Positions 28,348 to 38,312 of a stretch of 64,000 bases of DNA are shown piece by piece; positions within the stretch are counted from its first letter, which is position 1, and each line of letters begins with the position of its first letter. Below the pieces are notes generated by a model. The model ran no database searches. It had not been told where the DNA came from and saw only the letters and a program-made list of their open reading frames with translations. Source of the DNA: an uncultured Halomicronema sp. Its GTDB lineage: Bacteria > Cyanobacteriota > Cyanobacteriia > Phormidesmidales > Phormidesmidaceae. The stretch is from assembly GCA_937899725.1 (NCBI GenBank), contig CALCCA010000112.1, positions 1 to 64,000 on the forward strand, given 5' to 3'. A program made the position numbers and the translations under genes.

Positions 28348-29492
28348 GTAAGCCCAGCCTCAGAAGTCGTCTGTTTCGCGCCCATCTGATCGTTTTAGCG
28401 ATCGGCATTTTGACCCTGACTGCTGTGGGCTGGCTCTATACACCCCGGTTGTTTGTCTTGCGGCTGCGGCGTATTGAAGGGCAAAACTTTCGCATGGCCC
28501 AGGTGCAGGGGCAGCTGGTCGAAGTTTTTCAGTTTGCCTGGGGGCGAGGCATGCTTTGGGCAGCGCTGCTGGGGGGGATTTCGGCCAGCTCCCTGAGTTA
28601 CTGGCTGTCGCAGCGGGTTGTCAAGCCACTGCTAGAGATTGAGGCTGTGACGGGGGCTTTTGCCGCTGGTGATTTAGAACGACGACTGCCCGACTATGAA
28701 ATTTTGGAACTGACCCAGCTGGCGAACAGCGTTAATCACATGGCGGCTGACCTGCAAAGTGTTGAACAGCGTCGCCGCGATTTGGTTAGTGATTTATCCC
28801 ATGAGCTGCGGACCCCGCTGACGATTATTAAGGGCTATCTCGAAGCCCTCTCCGACGGCACGCTAGAGGCTGATCCGAAGGTCTATGAGCGGCTGGCGCG
28901 GGAGACTACGCGGCTGCAGCGGCTGGTGAACGATTTGCAGGAGCTGTCTCAGTTGGAATCAGGCTATTTATCCATTACGCTGCAGCCCACCGATATCGGC
29001 GAGCTGCTGGCTTCGGTGGTGGCTAGATTTGCCGATCAGCGATTGCCGGGCCAGGCCGTGCAGCTCAAGCTCGACTGTGCGCCGTCGTTGCCCCGCGTGC
29101 CCGTGGATGCCGAGCGTATTGAGCAGGTGCTGGTGAACCTATTGAATAATGCGCTGCGCCATACTCAAGCCGGTCACGTGACCGTTCAGGCCTGGCTCGA
29201 TGGTCCCCGTCTGTGGGTGGCAGTGGAAGATACAGGGCCTGGCATTGCCCCCGCTGACCTGCCCCATGTGTTCGATCGCTTTTGGCGGGCCGATCGCTCC
29301 CGCGATCGCGCTTCAGGGGGCACTGGCATTGGCTTAACCATTAGTCGCCGGTTAATCGAGCTGCACGGCGGCCAAATTGAGGTGCAGAGCACTGTTGGCC
29401 AGGGTAGCCGTTTTCAGTTTTGGTTGCCGGTGACAGCTGCCGTCGTCTCTCCTCCCGCAGCGATCTCCCCACTTCCCCAAAAAACCGTGTAA
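28344..29492 (+). CDS. HAMP sensor histidine kinase
   Basis: The 382-residue membrane kinase is the partner of the preceding regulator. Two membrane helices (about 14-32 and 72-92) enclose a short periplasmic segment of about 40 residues, too small for a large ligand domain. Then come HAMP (about 93-145), a phosphoacceptor domain with DLSHELRTPLTIIKGYLEAL (His near 153), and an ATPase domain with VLVNLLNNALRHT, EDTGPGIAP and GGTGIGLTI. The architecture resembles BaeS or ManS-like kinases. It ends 52 bp before the Ser/Thr kinase start. Confidence 0.94.
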   Translation: MSKPSLRSRLFRAHLIVLAIGILTLTAVGWLYTPRLFVLRLRRIEGQNFRMAQVQGQLVEVFQFAWGRGMLWAALLGGISASSLSYWLSQRVVKPLLEIEAVTGAFAAGDLERRLPDYEILELTQLANSVNHMAADLQSVEQRRRDLVSDLSHELRTPLTIIKGYLEALSDGTLEADPKVYERLARETTRLQRLVNDLQELSQLESGYLSITLQPTDIGELLASVVARFADQRLPGQAVQLKLDCAPSLPRVPVDAERIEQVLVNLLNNALRHTQAGHVTVQAWLDGPRLWVAVEDTGPGIAPADLPHVFDRFWRADRSRDRASGGTGIGLTISRRLIELHGGQIEVQSTVGQGSRFQFWLPVTAAVVSPPAAISPLPQKTV

Positions 29493-29543
29493 CCTTGAGA
29501 TGCTTGTCCGTTGTCGGCATTGTTTTATTCCACCCTGGCCACC

Positions 29544-30677
29544 ATGCAGGAATCGCCTCCCCAATTATCGGACTATCGAGACTCACGTGGACGCCAGTCT
29601 CGCCGCAAGTTGCTTCACCGACCGGGGCAACTGTTTCGCGATCGCTATCGAATTGTGAAAGTGCTGGCCTCAGGCGGTTTTGGTGTCACCTACCTGGCTC
29701 AAGATGGGGGGATTCCGGGCAGCCCGCTGTGTGTGATCAAGCAGCTGTGCCCAAAAGTGAGCAATCCCCTAGCCCTTGAGCGGGCTAAGCGCCGCTTTCG
29801 CAAAGAAGCCAAAGTCCTTGCCAAAGTGGGCAGCCACTCTCAAATTCCTCGCCTGCTCGATTACTTCACCATCAACGATGGGTTTTATCTGGTGCAAGAA
29901 TATGTGCCCGGTCAGGTGATCACGCGAGAAGTCCGGCGCTCTGGCCCCCAGAATGAGCTGCAGGTCAAGCAGTTTCTGCAAGAGCTGCTGCCCGTCGTCA
30001 AGTTTATTCATCGCTGCCGCATCATTCATCGCGACATCAAGCCCCCCAACATTATTCGCGCTGACGATGGCCGCTTGGTGCTGATCGATTTTGGTGCCGT
30101 GCGGGAGTGTCTAGGCGGGCTCGATGAAGGTAGCTACCAGCATCCTGCCACCCAGTTTGTCGGCACGCCGGGGTTTGCCCCGCCTGAGCAGCAGGCGCTG
30201 CGCCCCACCTATGCCAGTGATATCTATGCGCTGGCGATGACCTGTCTGTTTTTGCTGACGGGGCAAACCCCCGCTGAGTTTGACTCTGACCCTAAAACGG
30301 GGGCGATTCTCTGGCGGCATCTAGTCGCAGTAAGCGATCACTTTGCCAGCATTTTGAATAAAATGTTATGCCCTGACGTGATCGATCGCTATGAGACGGT
30401 GGATGATGTGATGCGGGTTCTGTACCTCGAAGAGCATTTCAACGATCTGGCGCCGGGTTTAAGCTATCAGCCCCGGCCCCACGAGTCAGAGCTGCCCAAT
30501 CTAGAGATGACGTCTTTGGAAGCGGTGACCAGCAGCCACCACGTCACACCGATTCAGCGGCAGGCGATCGCGATTCGCCGTTGGCGATCACGACAGCAAA
30601 AGGCGAATCCTCAAGCGTTTCCCAACACTGGCTTTTCAATGAACACCAGCACGGCATCTCCCCATCGCAATTTTTAA
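29544..30677 (+). CDS. Serine/threonine protein kinase
   Basis: The roughly 377-residue cytoplasmic Hanks-type kinase has a glycine loop ASGGFGVTYLAQD, Lys in LCVIKQL, catalytic loop IIHRDIKPPNII, DFG in LVLIDFGAV and APE-like FAPPEQQ. It is the short cyanobacterial form, without repeats or a membrane anchor in the C-terminus, which is a low-complexity tail. I chose the ATG at 29544; a TTG at 29511 could add 11 residues. It may share transcription with the two-component pair. Confidence 0.9.
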   Translation: MQESPPQLSDYRDSRGRQSRRKLLHRPGQLFRDRYRIVKVLASGGFGVTYLAQDGGIPGSPLCVIKQLCPKVSNPLALERAKRRFRKEAKVLAKVGSHSQIPRLLDYFTINDGFYLVQEYVPGQVITREVRRSGPQNELQVKQFLQELLPVVKFIHRCRIIHRDIKPPNIIRADDGRLVLIDFGAVRECLGGLDEGSYQHPATQFVGTPGFAPPEQQALRPTYASDIYALAMTCLFLLTGQTPAEFDSDPKTGAILWRHLVAVSDHFASILNKMLCPDVIDRYETVDDVMRVLYLEEHFNDLAPGLSYQPRPHESELPNLEMTSLEAVTSSHHVTPIQRQAIAIRRWRSRQQKANPQAFPNTGFSMNTSTASPHRNF

Positions 30678-30737
30678 CACCGTTGAGTACGGGGCACTCG
30701 CCGCTCTCGTGACGCGTTCGTTCGAAAGAATTGGGAT

Positions 30738-31676
30738 TTAGGTCTGAACCGGGCTCAACACCGGCCTGGCATCGAGCCAATCGAGAATAGTCTGATTGAT
30801 GAGGTCAGGTTTGTCGTCGTAGGCACAGTGGCCGACGCCAGGCACAATCGTCAACGTTAGCTGAGGATTTAACGGCGCGACCTGCTGGCCCCACGTCAGA
30901 GGAATCACGCGATCAGCCTGCCCCCACAGCAGCAGCGTCGGCATCGTCAGCTGCGGAATCAACTGTCGGGTTTCAGGAGTGAACTGCAATTCGGTGCGTG
31001 ACCGCACCAGATAGCACAATGTGCGGGCCGCACCGCGCTCTGACGTGGGCCGGACAAACTGCTCTACCAAAGCCTCATCGACGCGATCGCGCACTTGATA
31101 ATCGCTCCGCAGGACACCCCGAATCATCCCCGGTCGCCGAAAGATTTGAAAAATCGGTCGAATTAGGAGCGGCGTTGAAAACAACCGCTCGGCGGTGCGA
31201 GATAGCGTCTCCAGCCATCCTGACAACAGTTCCTCGCGGGCGGCGGGCAGCGTTAGCATAATCAGCCGTGCCACCATGCCGGGATAAACCACCGCACTGT
31301 TTAACGCCACCAGTGCTCCCAGAGAATGGCCAACTAACACTATCGGTTGCCCGATCCACGCCTGCCAAAAGTCATGCACCTGAGCACTCCACAGGTCGGC
31401 GTTAAAGATGGCGGCAGCCTTTTGCGAATCGCCAAATCCCAACAGATCGAGGGCGTAAACCGTGCGTGACTGGGCCAGCACCCGCGCATTATCGCGCCAC
31501 TGTTCCAGACTGGCCCCAAAACCGTGGAGCAGCAGTACCGGCGGCTGATGAGGCTGGGGCGTCACCGCCGGCATCACCTGATAGTGAATGCGCCAACCGC
31601 GCCAATACCAATAGCGATCGCGAGTGACCGGTGGGGGCGGTATCGTGAGGGGCGTCGATTCGTCTGCAGCAGTCAT
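30738..31676 (-). CDS. Alpha/beta-fold hydrolase
   Basis: The 312-residue protein has the oxyanion motif LLLHGFGASLEQW, nucleophile elbow LVGHSLGALVAL, acid in LLWGQADRVIPL and His in VPGVGHCAYDDKP, a complete triad with a cap domain between. It resembles the chloroplast/cyanobacterial pheophytinase- or epoxide-hydrolase-like group. The substrate is unknown. It lies 25 bp downstream of the MscS gene on the same strand and is probably co-transcribed with it. Confidence 0.87.
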   Translation of the reverse strand: MTAADESTPLTIPPPPVTRDRYWYWRGWRIHYQVMPAVTPQPHQPPVLLLHGFGASLEQWRDNARVLAQSRTVYALDLLGFGDSQKAAAIFNADLWSAQVHDFWQAWIGQPIVLVGHSLGALVALNSAVVYPGMVARLIMLTLPAAREELLSGWLETLSRTAERLFSTPLLIRPIFQIFRRPGMIRGVLRSDYQVRDRVDEALVEQFVRPTSERGAARTLCYLVRSRTELQFTPETRQLIPQLTMPTLLLWGQADRVIPLTWGQQVAPLNPQLTLTIVPGVGHCAYDDKPDLINQTILDWLDARPVLSPVQT

Positions 31677-31700
31677 GGCAAACTCAGCACAATATTTCCT

Positions 31701-33590
31701 TTAGGGTAACCGTTGGGGTGAGGGGATTACGGTGGGGTGCGAGGGCGTTTCGGTCACGCCCTTTGGGGCCGCATTGGTGCCCACCAGTCCCCTGTCTGCG
31801 GCCTCTAAGGGAGCAACCTGCACTACTTGTTGCGGTACGCCGAGGGGAATCTGAGCCGCTTCAAAGGCAATTTTTAAGCGACGCCGATACTCGCGTGCGA
31901 CATCCCACTGCTTGAGGGGTTGGGTCTTAATCCAAATACGGATAGTGGCTCCAGCGTGGCTCAGTTCATCGACCCCCAAGAGCAAGGGGGGCTCCAGGAT
32001 CAGCGCCCCCCAAATTGCATCCTGACGTAGCTGATTGGCTTCTTGTTCAACCATGGCCAGTGCCTGATCGATGTTAGCCGTGAGCCCAATCGGGATCATT
32101 AAATCGACGCGAGACCACTCTTTAGACAGATTTTGCACGATGTCAATCTGGCCGTTAGGAATCGTGATTAGTTGGCCATCGGTGGCCCGTAGTTGGGTAA
32201 TGCGCAGGTTCATCGTTTCGACCAAACCGGAAAGGTGACGCACGGTAATGACGTCACCGACGCCATACTGATCTTCGATCAGCACTAAAAAGCCGTTGAT
32301 GATGTCTTTAATGAGGCTTTGCGAGGCAAATGAAATGGCAAAACCAAGTAAACCGGCCCCAGCTAGTAAGGGAGCCACTCTGAAGCCCAATAAACTCAGC
32401 ATTGTCAAGGCGGCAATACTGGCGATGACGAAGGCCACAATGCCTTTGATCACTTGGGAAAAGGTCGATAGTCGTAACACCAGTCGCTGCGATCGCTCAA
32501 TCGTGGCCGTGGTGCGTCCTTGAAAAGCCAAAAATAGCCGATCAATCCAAAGGCCAGAAACGCGAATCAACCCGTAAGCCACCAGAGAAACGAGGAGAAA
32601 GCGAATTGGTAGTCGCATCACGCCAATCGCCAAGGGCTGTAGCCAGCGGGTGTAAGGGAAAAAGCCAACCACGAGCAAACTGCTGCCGAGCCAAAGGGCC
32701 ACCTGCAGCAGCTGCAAAAACTGTTGGAGCATGCCTAAGCTATTGACTTGCTGTCGTTTCAACAGGGTTAAGCGCACCGGGTTGACCGCCGGGGGTCGGG
32801 TGGGATGGGTTAGCGGCAAGTCAGCGGGGGACGCCCCCTCGCCTTGCTTAAGTTGCTGGCGGCGCTGGCTGAGACCGTGAGCGAAGTGACTGATGGCGAA
32901 ACTGGCGAGCAAGGTAATGAGCAGCATGGCCAGCAGCCAACGTATCTGCTGCCATAAAAACTCGGGCTGCCGTTCGTCGCTGTAGCGCTGAATTGCATCG
33001 GTCACCTGCTCGACCATCTGAGCCGCTCTGACGGTTAAGCTGTTGGAGCCATCTAAGCGGGCATCGAGATAAGTCACCGTCATTAATGGCGAATCGTTCA
33101 CTTCTATGATGGGCTGGTTACTCTCGGGATCAGTGTAAGAATCAACCACCAAGGTCTCCAGGCTCTCGATAGAGACAAACTCCTGGGCCATGTCGACCAA
33201 CCGCTGCTCAATTTCTTGCGCCCGTTCAACGGCGGTCAACGTGCCCACGGTGGCAGAGGGGGCCGCGACATCAAATACCGCCCGGCCATCGAGGTGAATG
33301 GCGGCGATATCAACCTCGGTCGTGGGGCTGTCAAACAGCTCCGACCACTCGCTCGGGGCCAAATTTTGCAGGCTACGAGGCAGATCAGCCTCGGGCAACG
33401 TCAAGGCCGGGGCCGATTCATCCGCTGGGGGGAGGGAGTCGGTTGGGCCCCCCACGGCACTACTCGACCACCAGATACATAACAGCGCGATCGCGCCCCC
33501 CAGCAGCCCATAGCGCCACCGCCATCGCCCCGTTGACCCCTGACTCTTGCGGCTGTGATTGATCAAGTCCGGCTCTCCATCCACGCTCAC
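31701..33590 (-). CDS. MscS-family mechanosensitive ion channel
   Basis: The 629-residue protein has an N-terminal signal/anchor (about 27-47), a large periplasmic domain (about 50-215), several membrane helices (about 215-410), and the MscS pore and beta domain (LLGFAISFASQSLIKDIINGF, then YGVGDVITV and the Asn/Gly-rich IPNGQIDIVQNLS). A C-terminal alpha/beta domain follows. Channels of this type release solutes on hypo-osmotic shock. The periplasmic extension sets it apart from short MscS and resembles the YbdG/MscM-like or plant MSL class. Confidence 0.9.
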   Translation of the reverse strand: MSVDGEPDLINHSRKSQGSTGRWRWRYGLLGGAIALLCIWWSSSAVGGPTDSLPPADESAPALTLPEADLPRSLQNLAPSEWSELFDSPTTEVDIAAIHLDGRAVFDVAAPSATVGTLTAVERAQEIEQRLVDMAQEFVSIESLETLVVDSYTDPESNQPIIEVNDSPLMTVTYLDARLDGSNSLTVRAAQMVEQVTDAIQRYSDERQPEFLWQQIRWLLAMLLITLLASFAISHFAHGLSQRRQQLKQGEGASPADLPLTHPTRPPAVNPVRLTLLKRQQVNSLGMLQQFLQLLQVALWLGSSLLVVGFFPYTRWLQPLAIGVMRLPIRFLLVSLVAYGLIRVSGLWIDRLFLAFQGRTTATIERSQRLVLRLSTFSQVIKGIVAFVIASIAALTMLSLLGFRVAPLLAGAGLLGFAISFASQSLIKDIINGFLVLIEDQYGVGDVITVRHLSGLVETMNLRITQLRATDGQLITIPNGQIDIVQNLSKEWSRVDLMIPIGLTANIDQALAMVEQEANQLRQDAIWGALILEPPLLLGVDELSHAGATIRIWIKTQPLKQWDVAREYRRRLKIAFEAAQIPLGVPQQVVQVAPLEAADRGLVGTNAAPKGVTETPSHPTVIPSPQRLP

Positions 33591-33644
33591 CCTTACAATA
33601 TCGATACAGAACTAAAAATCACGCTACTCATATCAGATTCCCCT

Positions 33645-34238
33645 ATGAAAGCAATGGACTTCTTTCGGATGAGTGAAGGGCGTTGGATTTCTCAACGCAC
33701 CACTCACCATCTTGCAATGCGGCGCACGGAATTGGGCCAACTCGAGATCACCGCTTCGGTGCTCGAAGCCACGGCCCCTCAAGTGCTTGAGATTTGTGCG
33801 ATGCATGACATTGACCCCAGTCGCGCGATCGGTGGCGCGGCCGTGAGCTGGCAAGGCTCGATGGCCTGGGACGACGCCGACCAAAAGCAAACCGGTGCCA
33901 CCGTCCTGGTTTTAGTGCCCGACGCCGATAATGATGCCGCCGGGCAACTCTTGAGAGAAAAAGGCTATGCCGAAACCGCGCCGGTGGTCGGTCATTATGC
34001 GGTCGATCGCCAAGACGGTTTGTTGCTCACTACCGACTACTCCACCATGAGTTCAGTTGAGCGGTTTCACTTCCTGAGCCCATCTACCCGCATCCGCACT
34101 AGCACCGTCATTGGCTTGTCGAATACGGCTTCCTTCTGCATTGAAAATCGGGTTGATCTTGAGCCGCCGCCCGCCGCCATATCTGCCGCTGCTGTTGAGG
34201 AGCTGCCGACCGCTCAGTATTCGGTTTGGGGCTGGTAA
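33645..34238 (+). CDS. cpcS: Phycobiliprotein lyase, CpcS/CpeS family
   Basis: The roughly 197-residue lipocalin-fold lyase attaches phycocyanobilin (or another bilin) to Cys of phycobiliproteins. The family N-terminus [20 protein letters not shown] and the barrel strand [15 protein letters not shown] are present. I cannot distinguish CpcS, CpcU and CpeS from sequence alone. The frame extends upstream to 33555, but family similarity starts at the ATG at 33645. It is upstream of cpcG, so two phycobilisome assembly genes sit together. Confidence 0.88.
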   Translation: MKAMDFFRMSEGRWISQRTTHHLAMRRTELGQLEITASVLEATAPQVLEICAMHDIDPSRAIGGAAVSWQGSMAWDDADQKQTGATVLVLVPDADNDAAGQLLREKGYAETAPVVGHYAVDRQDGLLLTTDYSTMSSVERFHFLSPSTRIRTSTVIGLSNTASFCIENRVDLEPPPAAISAAAVEELPTAQYSVWGW

Positions 34239-34461
34239 AGAAAGGTATCAGAACTCAGCATCCAGAGATTTACCCGCCGTTAATCTAGGTTTTGGTGCCG
34301 CTGAAGCCTCGCCCAAAAGCCCTCAAAGCAAAGCGCTGCCTGCCTTAGATCGAATGTTAAGCTCTGTGATGATTTGTTCAGAATCTCCAGAGGCGTTCAC
34401 CGTCTTCCCCTATCATTGGCATTACGATTGTGAAAAATTCTCAGATATCGGAGATTCAGAC

Positions 34462-35223
34462 GTGGCGCTTCCATTGTTGAATTATTCCCCCTCGAGCCAA
34501 AACCAGCGAGTTGCTGGGTACGACGTGGGCGGTGACGAACAGCCTCGCGTTTTCAGCACTGACGACCTGCTGGACTCGACCAGTATGGGCGCTTTGATTG
34601 ACGCGGCCTATCGCCAAATCTTTTTCCACGCCTTCAAGTGGGACCGCGAGCCTTTCTTGGAGTCTCAACTGCGTAACGGCCAAATCACCGTGCGTGACTT
34701 TATTCGCGGTCTCCTGCTGTCCAAAACCTTTTACAACAGCTTTTACGAGAAAAACAACAACTATCGATTTGTTGAGCACTGCGTAGAGCGAGTTTTGGGC
34801 CGTCAAGTTTACAGCGATCGCGAAAAAATTGCCTGGTCGATTGTGGTGGCTACCAAGGGCATCCAAGGCTTTGTGGATGAGCTTTTAGACAGCGATGAGT
34901 ATCTCAACAACTTTGGCTTCAACCTGGTGCCTTATCAGCTGCGGCGAGTGTTGGCGAGTCGCGAAGAAGGCGAAATGCCGACTAATCTGCGACTGCCTCG
35001 CTACGACGAGTACTACCGTTCGATTCTGGGCTTCCCTCAGGCGATCTGGCAGACTCAAGTGCGGCGCTTTGTGCCTCAAGAAAAAAAGCCGACCGAGGGC
35101 AATCCTCAGCTGTTCTTAGACATGGCTCGGAAGATTCAGCCGATGTCGAAAGTTCCCGCCCGCGTGACGACAGCGGACATCAATATTGCCACCAAGGTCC
35201 CTTACCGTCGATTAGCCTCTTAG
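34462..35223 (+). CDS. cpcG: Phycobilisome rod-core linker CpcG (GTG start)
   Basis: The 253-residue linker attaches phycocyanin rods to the allophycocyanin core. It matches the family from its first residues: (M)[20 protein letters not shown], then [33 protein letters not shown] and the [12 protein letters not shown] block of the Pfam linker domain. The start is GTG at 34462, with GGAG 8 bp before it; no ATG fits the conserved start. The C-terminus is not hydrophobic, so this is the core-attached CpcG1 type and not membrane-anchored CpcL. An intrinsic terminator follows. Confidence 0.94.
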   Translation: MALPLLNYSPSSQNQRVAGYDVGGDEQPRVFSTDDLLDSTSMGALIDAAYRQIFFHAFKWDREPFLESQLRNGQITVRDFIRGLLLSKTFYNSFYEKNNNYRFVEHCVERVLGRQVYSDREKIAWSIVVATKGIQGFVDELLDSDEYLNNFGFNLVPYQLRRVLASREEGEMPTNLRLPRYDEYYRSILGFPQAIWQTQVRRFVPQEKKPTEGNPQLFLDMARKIQPMSKVPARVTTADINIATKVPYRRLAS

Positions 35224-35251
35224 CTACGTTTAACGGGAACTCGTTAAAAAA

Positions 35252-35279
35252 GGAGGGCGCTGACGCCCTCCTTTTTTTT
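35252..35279 (+). terminator. Rho-independent terminator after cpcG
   Basis: Stem GGAGGGCG (35252-35259) and CGCCCTCC (35264-35271) with loop CTGA is followed by eight T residues. Confidence 0.95.
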
Positions 35280-35539
35280 GATGTTCAACCGCTGTGATTT
35301 TCTGCAGCGGCGATTACAGAGAACTGTAGTCTTTGTCCATGTGGGACGACAGCCGCACGGTTCATAGGTATGATTTTTGGTATGGCATCTACACATTCAG
35401 CAGGGACACCTATAAAAGTGTCATTTCACCTTCCTGCAATCGTGAATCGATCTGTACTCTGCGCTTAAGCGTTTCTATGACAACTTGCAGCGCTCTTTAT
35501 CGCCCGCATCTTTATAACTGAATTGGGTAATCTGCCAGC

Positions 35540-36796
35540 ATGAGCAATATGGATTCTTACGAGTCGTGGTCAAGTCATCAGGCGGCCTCGGCGTCTGAAC
35601 TTGAAAACCACCTCTATCTCTATCTCAAACAATGTCGGCAGCAGGAATCCGCTGATCATGTGCTGCGCCGCTTCCAAGATTTATTTATACAAGCTAACCC
35701 TCATCCCGAGTCGCTTGTTTGGGAAGCTTTAGTCGAGCTAGCGCATCGGCCCCACTCTGAGCGTGAGTTTAAGTACACCCTCAACCGCTGTAGCTATACG
35801 CTTATTAACCCCTGGTCAACGGAGCCCAAAAATCATTGGGCGGTGCCGGCGCTGGTGCAGATGTTTGAGACCATTCCGGAAGCGCCGACCCAGGAGACTG
35901 AGACCCAGCGGGTGCGTGAGTTAGGTCGCCTCTTTACCACGACCGACCAGTACGCGGCTCTGCGCCGGTTTGCTAACCTGATTGACGCGCCGGCTCCCGA
36001 AATGGTGCCGCCCTTAGCCGATCAGCCGGTCGCCAAACAGCTCAAGCGCTATCCGTTTTTGTATGACAGCAGCCTGCTGACCAAAGACAGCGACCAGCAT
36101 CAAAAAGCTCAGGTCGGCAAACTGCGCCAAGATGCTGAGGCCACGTTGGGGGTCAAGCTCGCGCGGTATTGTCACCAACAGAAGCAAGGCGCAACTTGCC
36201 ATATTCCGAACCCGACCCGCCTCTCTGCGACGGAGCTGAATCAGGCCTTGGCTTACTACACCGGCAAGGTAGAAGGGAGTCGTAGCCACCGAGATTTGGC
36301 TCAAATGTTCCAGACCTACAGCAAAACGGTGCGCTCTTTCCGAGACTTTAAAGAGGAGTTTTTGGAATATTTGCTGTCGCCGCTAGCGGATGCTGACCCC
36401 AAATATGTCAACAATCATTTTGGTAAGGCGCTGCGGCAATTTTTGCGGGATACCCTCAGTGACTTTGACGGCCAACGGCTAACTAATTTCATCATCATCA
36501 CGACCTGCCAAAAGCTCTTGAACTTTTTGGTGGTGCAAGGCCGACAGCAGCCGGTTTTCCGCCGGTTTTGGCAACTCCTGAGGGAAACCGGCCATACGCT
36601 GACGGTCGGATTACTGCTGCGGATCGTGCTGTTTTGTGGCCCGGTGAAGCCCTGGTTAGAAAATCGGATGACCGTGCTGTTTAACTACCACGAAAGCCGC
36701 ATGTGTAAAGAAGTGCCCTGGCTGATGGATGCGCTGGAGCATGTCAATGTGGCGCTGCTCACCAACTTTGGTAAGTTTGGCTATTCCTTTACTTAA
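35540..36796 (+). CDS. Conserved hypothetical protein, paralogue of the gene at 18001
   Basis: The 418-residue, mostly helical protein has no recognised domain. It shares with the 18001-19374 protein the EFKYTLNRCSYTLINPWS landmark, the RxFxDFKEEFLEYL block and a C-terminal hydrophobic helix (LTVGLLLRIVLFC). The two appear to be members of one cyanobacterial family of unknown function. It overlaps the start of the downstream membrane glycosyltransferase, suggesting co-transcription. Confidence 0.78.
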   Translation: MSNMDSYESWSSHQAASASELENHLYLYLKQCRQQESADHVLRRFQDLFIQANPHPESLVWEALVELAHRPHSEREFKYTLNRCSYTLINPWSTEPKNHWAVPALVQMFETIPEAPTQETETQRVRELGRLFTTTDQYAALRRFANLIDAPAPEMVPPLADQPVAKQLKRYPFLYDSSLLTKDSDQHQKAQVGKLRQDAEATLGVKLARYCHQQKQGATCHIPNPTRLSATELNQALAYYTGKVEGSRSHRDLAQMFQTYSKTVRSFRDFKEEFLEYLLSPLADADPKYVNNHFGKALRQFLRDTLSDFDGQRLTNFIIITTCQKLLNFLVVQGRQQPVFRRFWQLLRETGHTLTVGLLLRIVLFCGPVKPWLENRMTVLFNYHESRMCKEVPWLMDALEHVNVALLTNFGKFGYSFT

Positions 36797-38312
36797 CCTG
36801 CTGCGATCGCGTGCTGGCTGGGCGATCGTGCTCGGCGTGATCTTAGGAGCTTTACTACGATGGCTGCAGCTATCGGGTAAAGTTTTTTGGCACGATGAGG
36901 TGTATACCGCTCTGCGGGTGGTGGGCTACCAGGGCAATCTGGTCGAACCCAGCCTGTTTACCGGCCTGCCCTTTACGGCTGCGACGCTGCAGCAATATCA
37001 GACCTTTGCCCCTGACAGCACCTTTGCCGATACCTGGCGATCGCTAGTCGGCAACCCGGAACATCCGCCCCTGTTCTACGTTTTAGAGTGGAGCTGGGTC
37101 AAGCTGTTTGGCCCCTCCGTGACCGCGTTTCGGAGCCTCTCAATGGTGCTGAGCTGGCTGACATTTCCGGCGATAGCAAGATTTGCCCGTGACCTGTTTG
37201 GCCCGCGGCAGCCGGCCATCGTCATTGCCCTGCTGCTGTTTGCGACCTCGCCGGTGCAGGTGCTGTATGCCCAAGAGGCGCGGGAATATAGTCTGTGGAC
37301 TGGCTTGACGGTGGTGTCGAGCTGGCTGCTGCTGCGGGCAGTACAACAGTCGACTCGGCGCAATTGGCTGTTGTATGTTGTCGCCACGGCGCTGCTGTTT
37401 TATACCTCGCTGCTGTCGGCCCTGGTGGCCTTAGCCCACAGTTTGTATGCGCTGGTGGTGCTGCCCCGCCGCCGCTGGTGGACTTTCGCCACAGCGATGG
37501 CGGCGGCGGGGCTCCTCTTTGCCCCCTGGCTTCTGACCCTATTGATTCAGGCCGATCGCTTCCAAAAAGTGACCGCTTGGACGTTGGATGCCTTTCCGCG
37601 TGCTCTGTTAGTCAAACTTTGGGGGCTGCATTTTTCGGCGCTGCTGATCGATCCCAGCCTGCCGCTCAATCATCCCTACACGTATCTCGTGCCGCCGCTG
37701 GTGCTGGTGCTCATCGGCGTCAGCCTCTATGGCTGCTGGCGACAGCTGCCGCCGACCACCGCCTGGTTGCTGATCTGGCTGACTGTGGTGCCCACCGCTG
37801 TGCTCATCGGCAGTGATTTGGTGCGGGGCAGTCGCCTCTCATCGGAAACGCGGTACTTTTTTCCGGCGATGACGGCGGCGCAGCTGGCGATCGCGGGATG
37901 GCTGGGCCTGCAACTGCAAACCCGGCGCCGCGTCACGACCTTTTGTGTCGTGGGGGTGGTGAGCTGGGGGCTCATCAACAGCTATCACGTGGTTACTGCC
38001 GACACCTGGTGGAATAAGCGCACCGGCACCTTTAACCAGGAAATCGCGGCGGCGATCGCGACCGTTGATGAGCCCCTCGTCTTGTCGCAAAAAAACAGTG
38101 TGCTGCTGGGTGAGCTGATTTCGCTGAGCTACTACCTCTCCCCAGAGACCCCGTTTCAAGTCACCTATGCGCCAGACTTGCCCCAGCCTCAGGGCGATCG
38201 CGCCGTGCTGCTGTTTTATCCCTCGGGGGAGCTGATTCAAGCCTATGACTGTGCGACTTCCTTGCCCGGTGTCACCGCCAACCTGTGGCGCACCGACTGT
38301 GCTCAACCTTGA
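36729..38312 (+). CDS. GT39/PMT-like membrane glycosyltransferase
   Basis: The protein has up to 527 residues, with about ten to twelve membrane helices. The catalytic-type acidic pair follows the first helix (KVFWHDEVYTALR), and a second family motif NPEHPPLFYVLEW is present. Both are typical of the GT39/GT83 (dolichol/undecaprenyl-phosphate-mannose or ArnT-like) superfamily. It probably glycosylates a lipid, glycan or protein on the outer face of the membrane. The start is uncertain: ATG 36729 overlaps the upstream gene by 68 bp, and a TTG at 36768 is possible. Its end overlaps the convergent gene by 10 bp. Confidence 0.8.
   Translation: MRWSMSMWRCSPTLVSLAIPLLNLLRSRAGWAIVLGVILGALLRWLQLSGKVFWHDEVYTALRVVGYQGNLVEPSLFTGLPFTAATLQQYQTFAPDSTFADTWRSLVGNPEHPPLFYVLEWSWVKLFGPSVTAFRSLSMVLSWLTFPAIARFARDLFGPRQPAIVIALLLFATSPVQVLYAQEAREYSLWTGLTVVSSWLLLRAVQQSTRRNWLLYVVATALLFYTSLLSALVALAHSLYALVVLPRRRWWTFATAMAAAGLLFAPWLLTLLIQADRFQKVTAWTLDAFPRALLVKLWGLHFSALLIDPSLPLNHPYTYLVPPLVLVLIGVSLYGCWRQLPPTTAWLLIWLTVVPTAVLIGSDLVRGSRLSSETRYFFPAMTAAQLAIAGWLGLQLQTRRRVTTFCVVGVVSWGLINSYHVVTADTWWNKRTGTFNQEIAAAIATVDEPLVLSQKNSVLLGELISLSYYLSPETPFQVTYAPDLPQPQGDRAVLLFYPSGELIQAYDCATSLPGVTANLWRTDCAQP

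Noticed and set aside
34111-34461. N-terminal extension of CpcG
   Set aside because: It overlaps cpcS out of frame and has no linker similarity; conserved CpcG sequence begins at the GTG at 34462.
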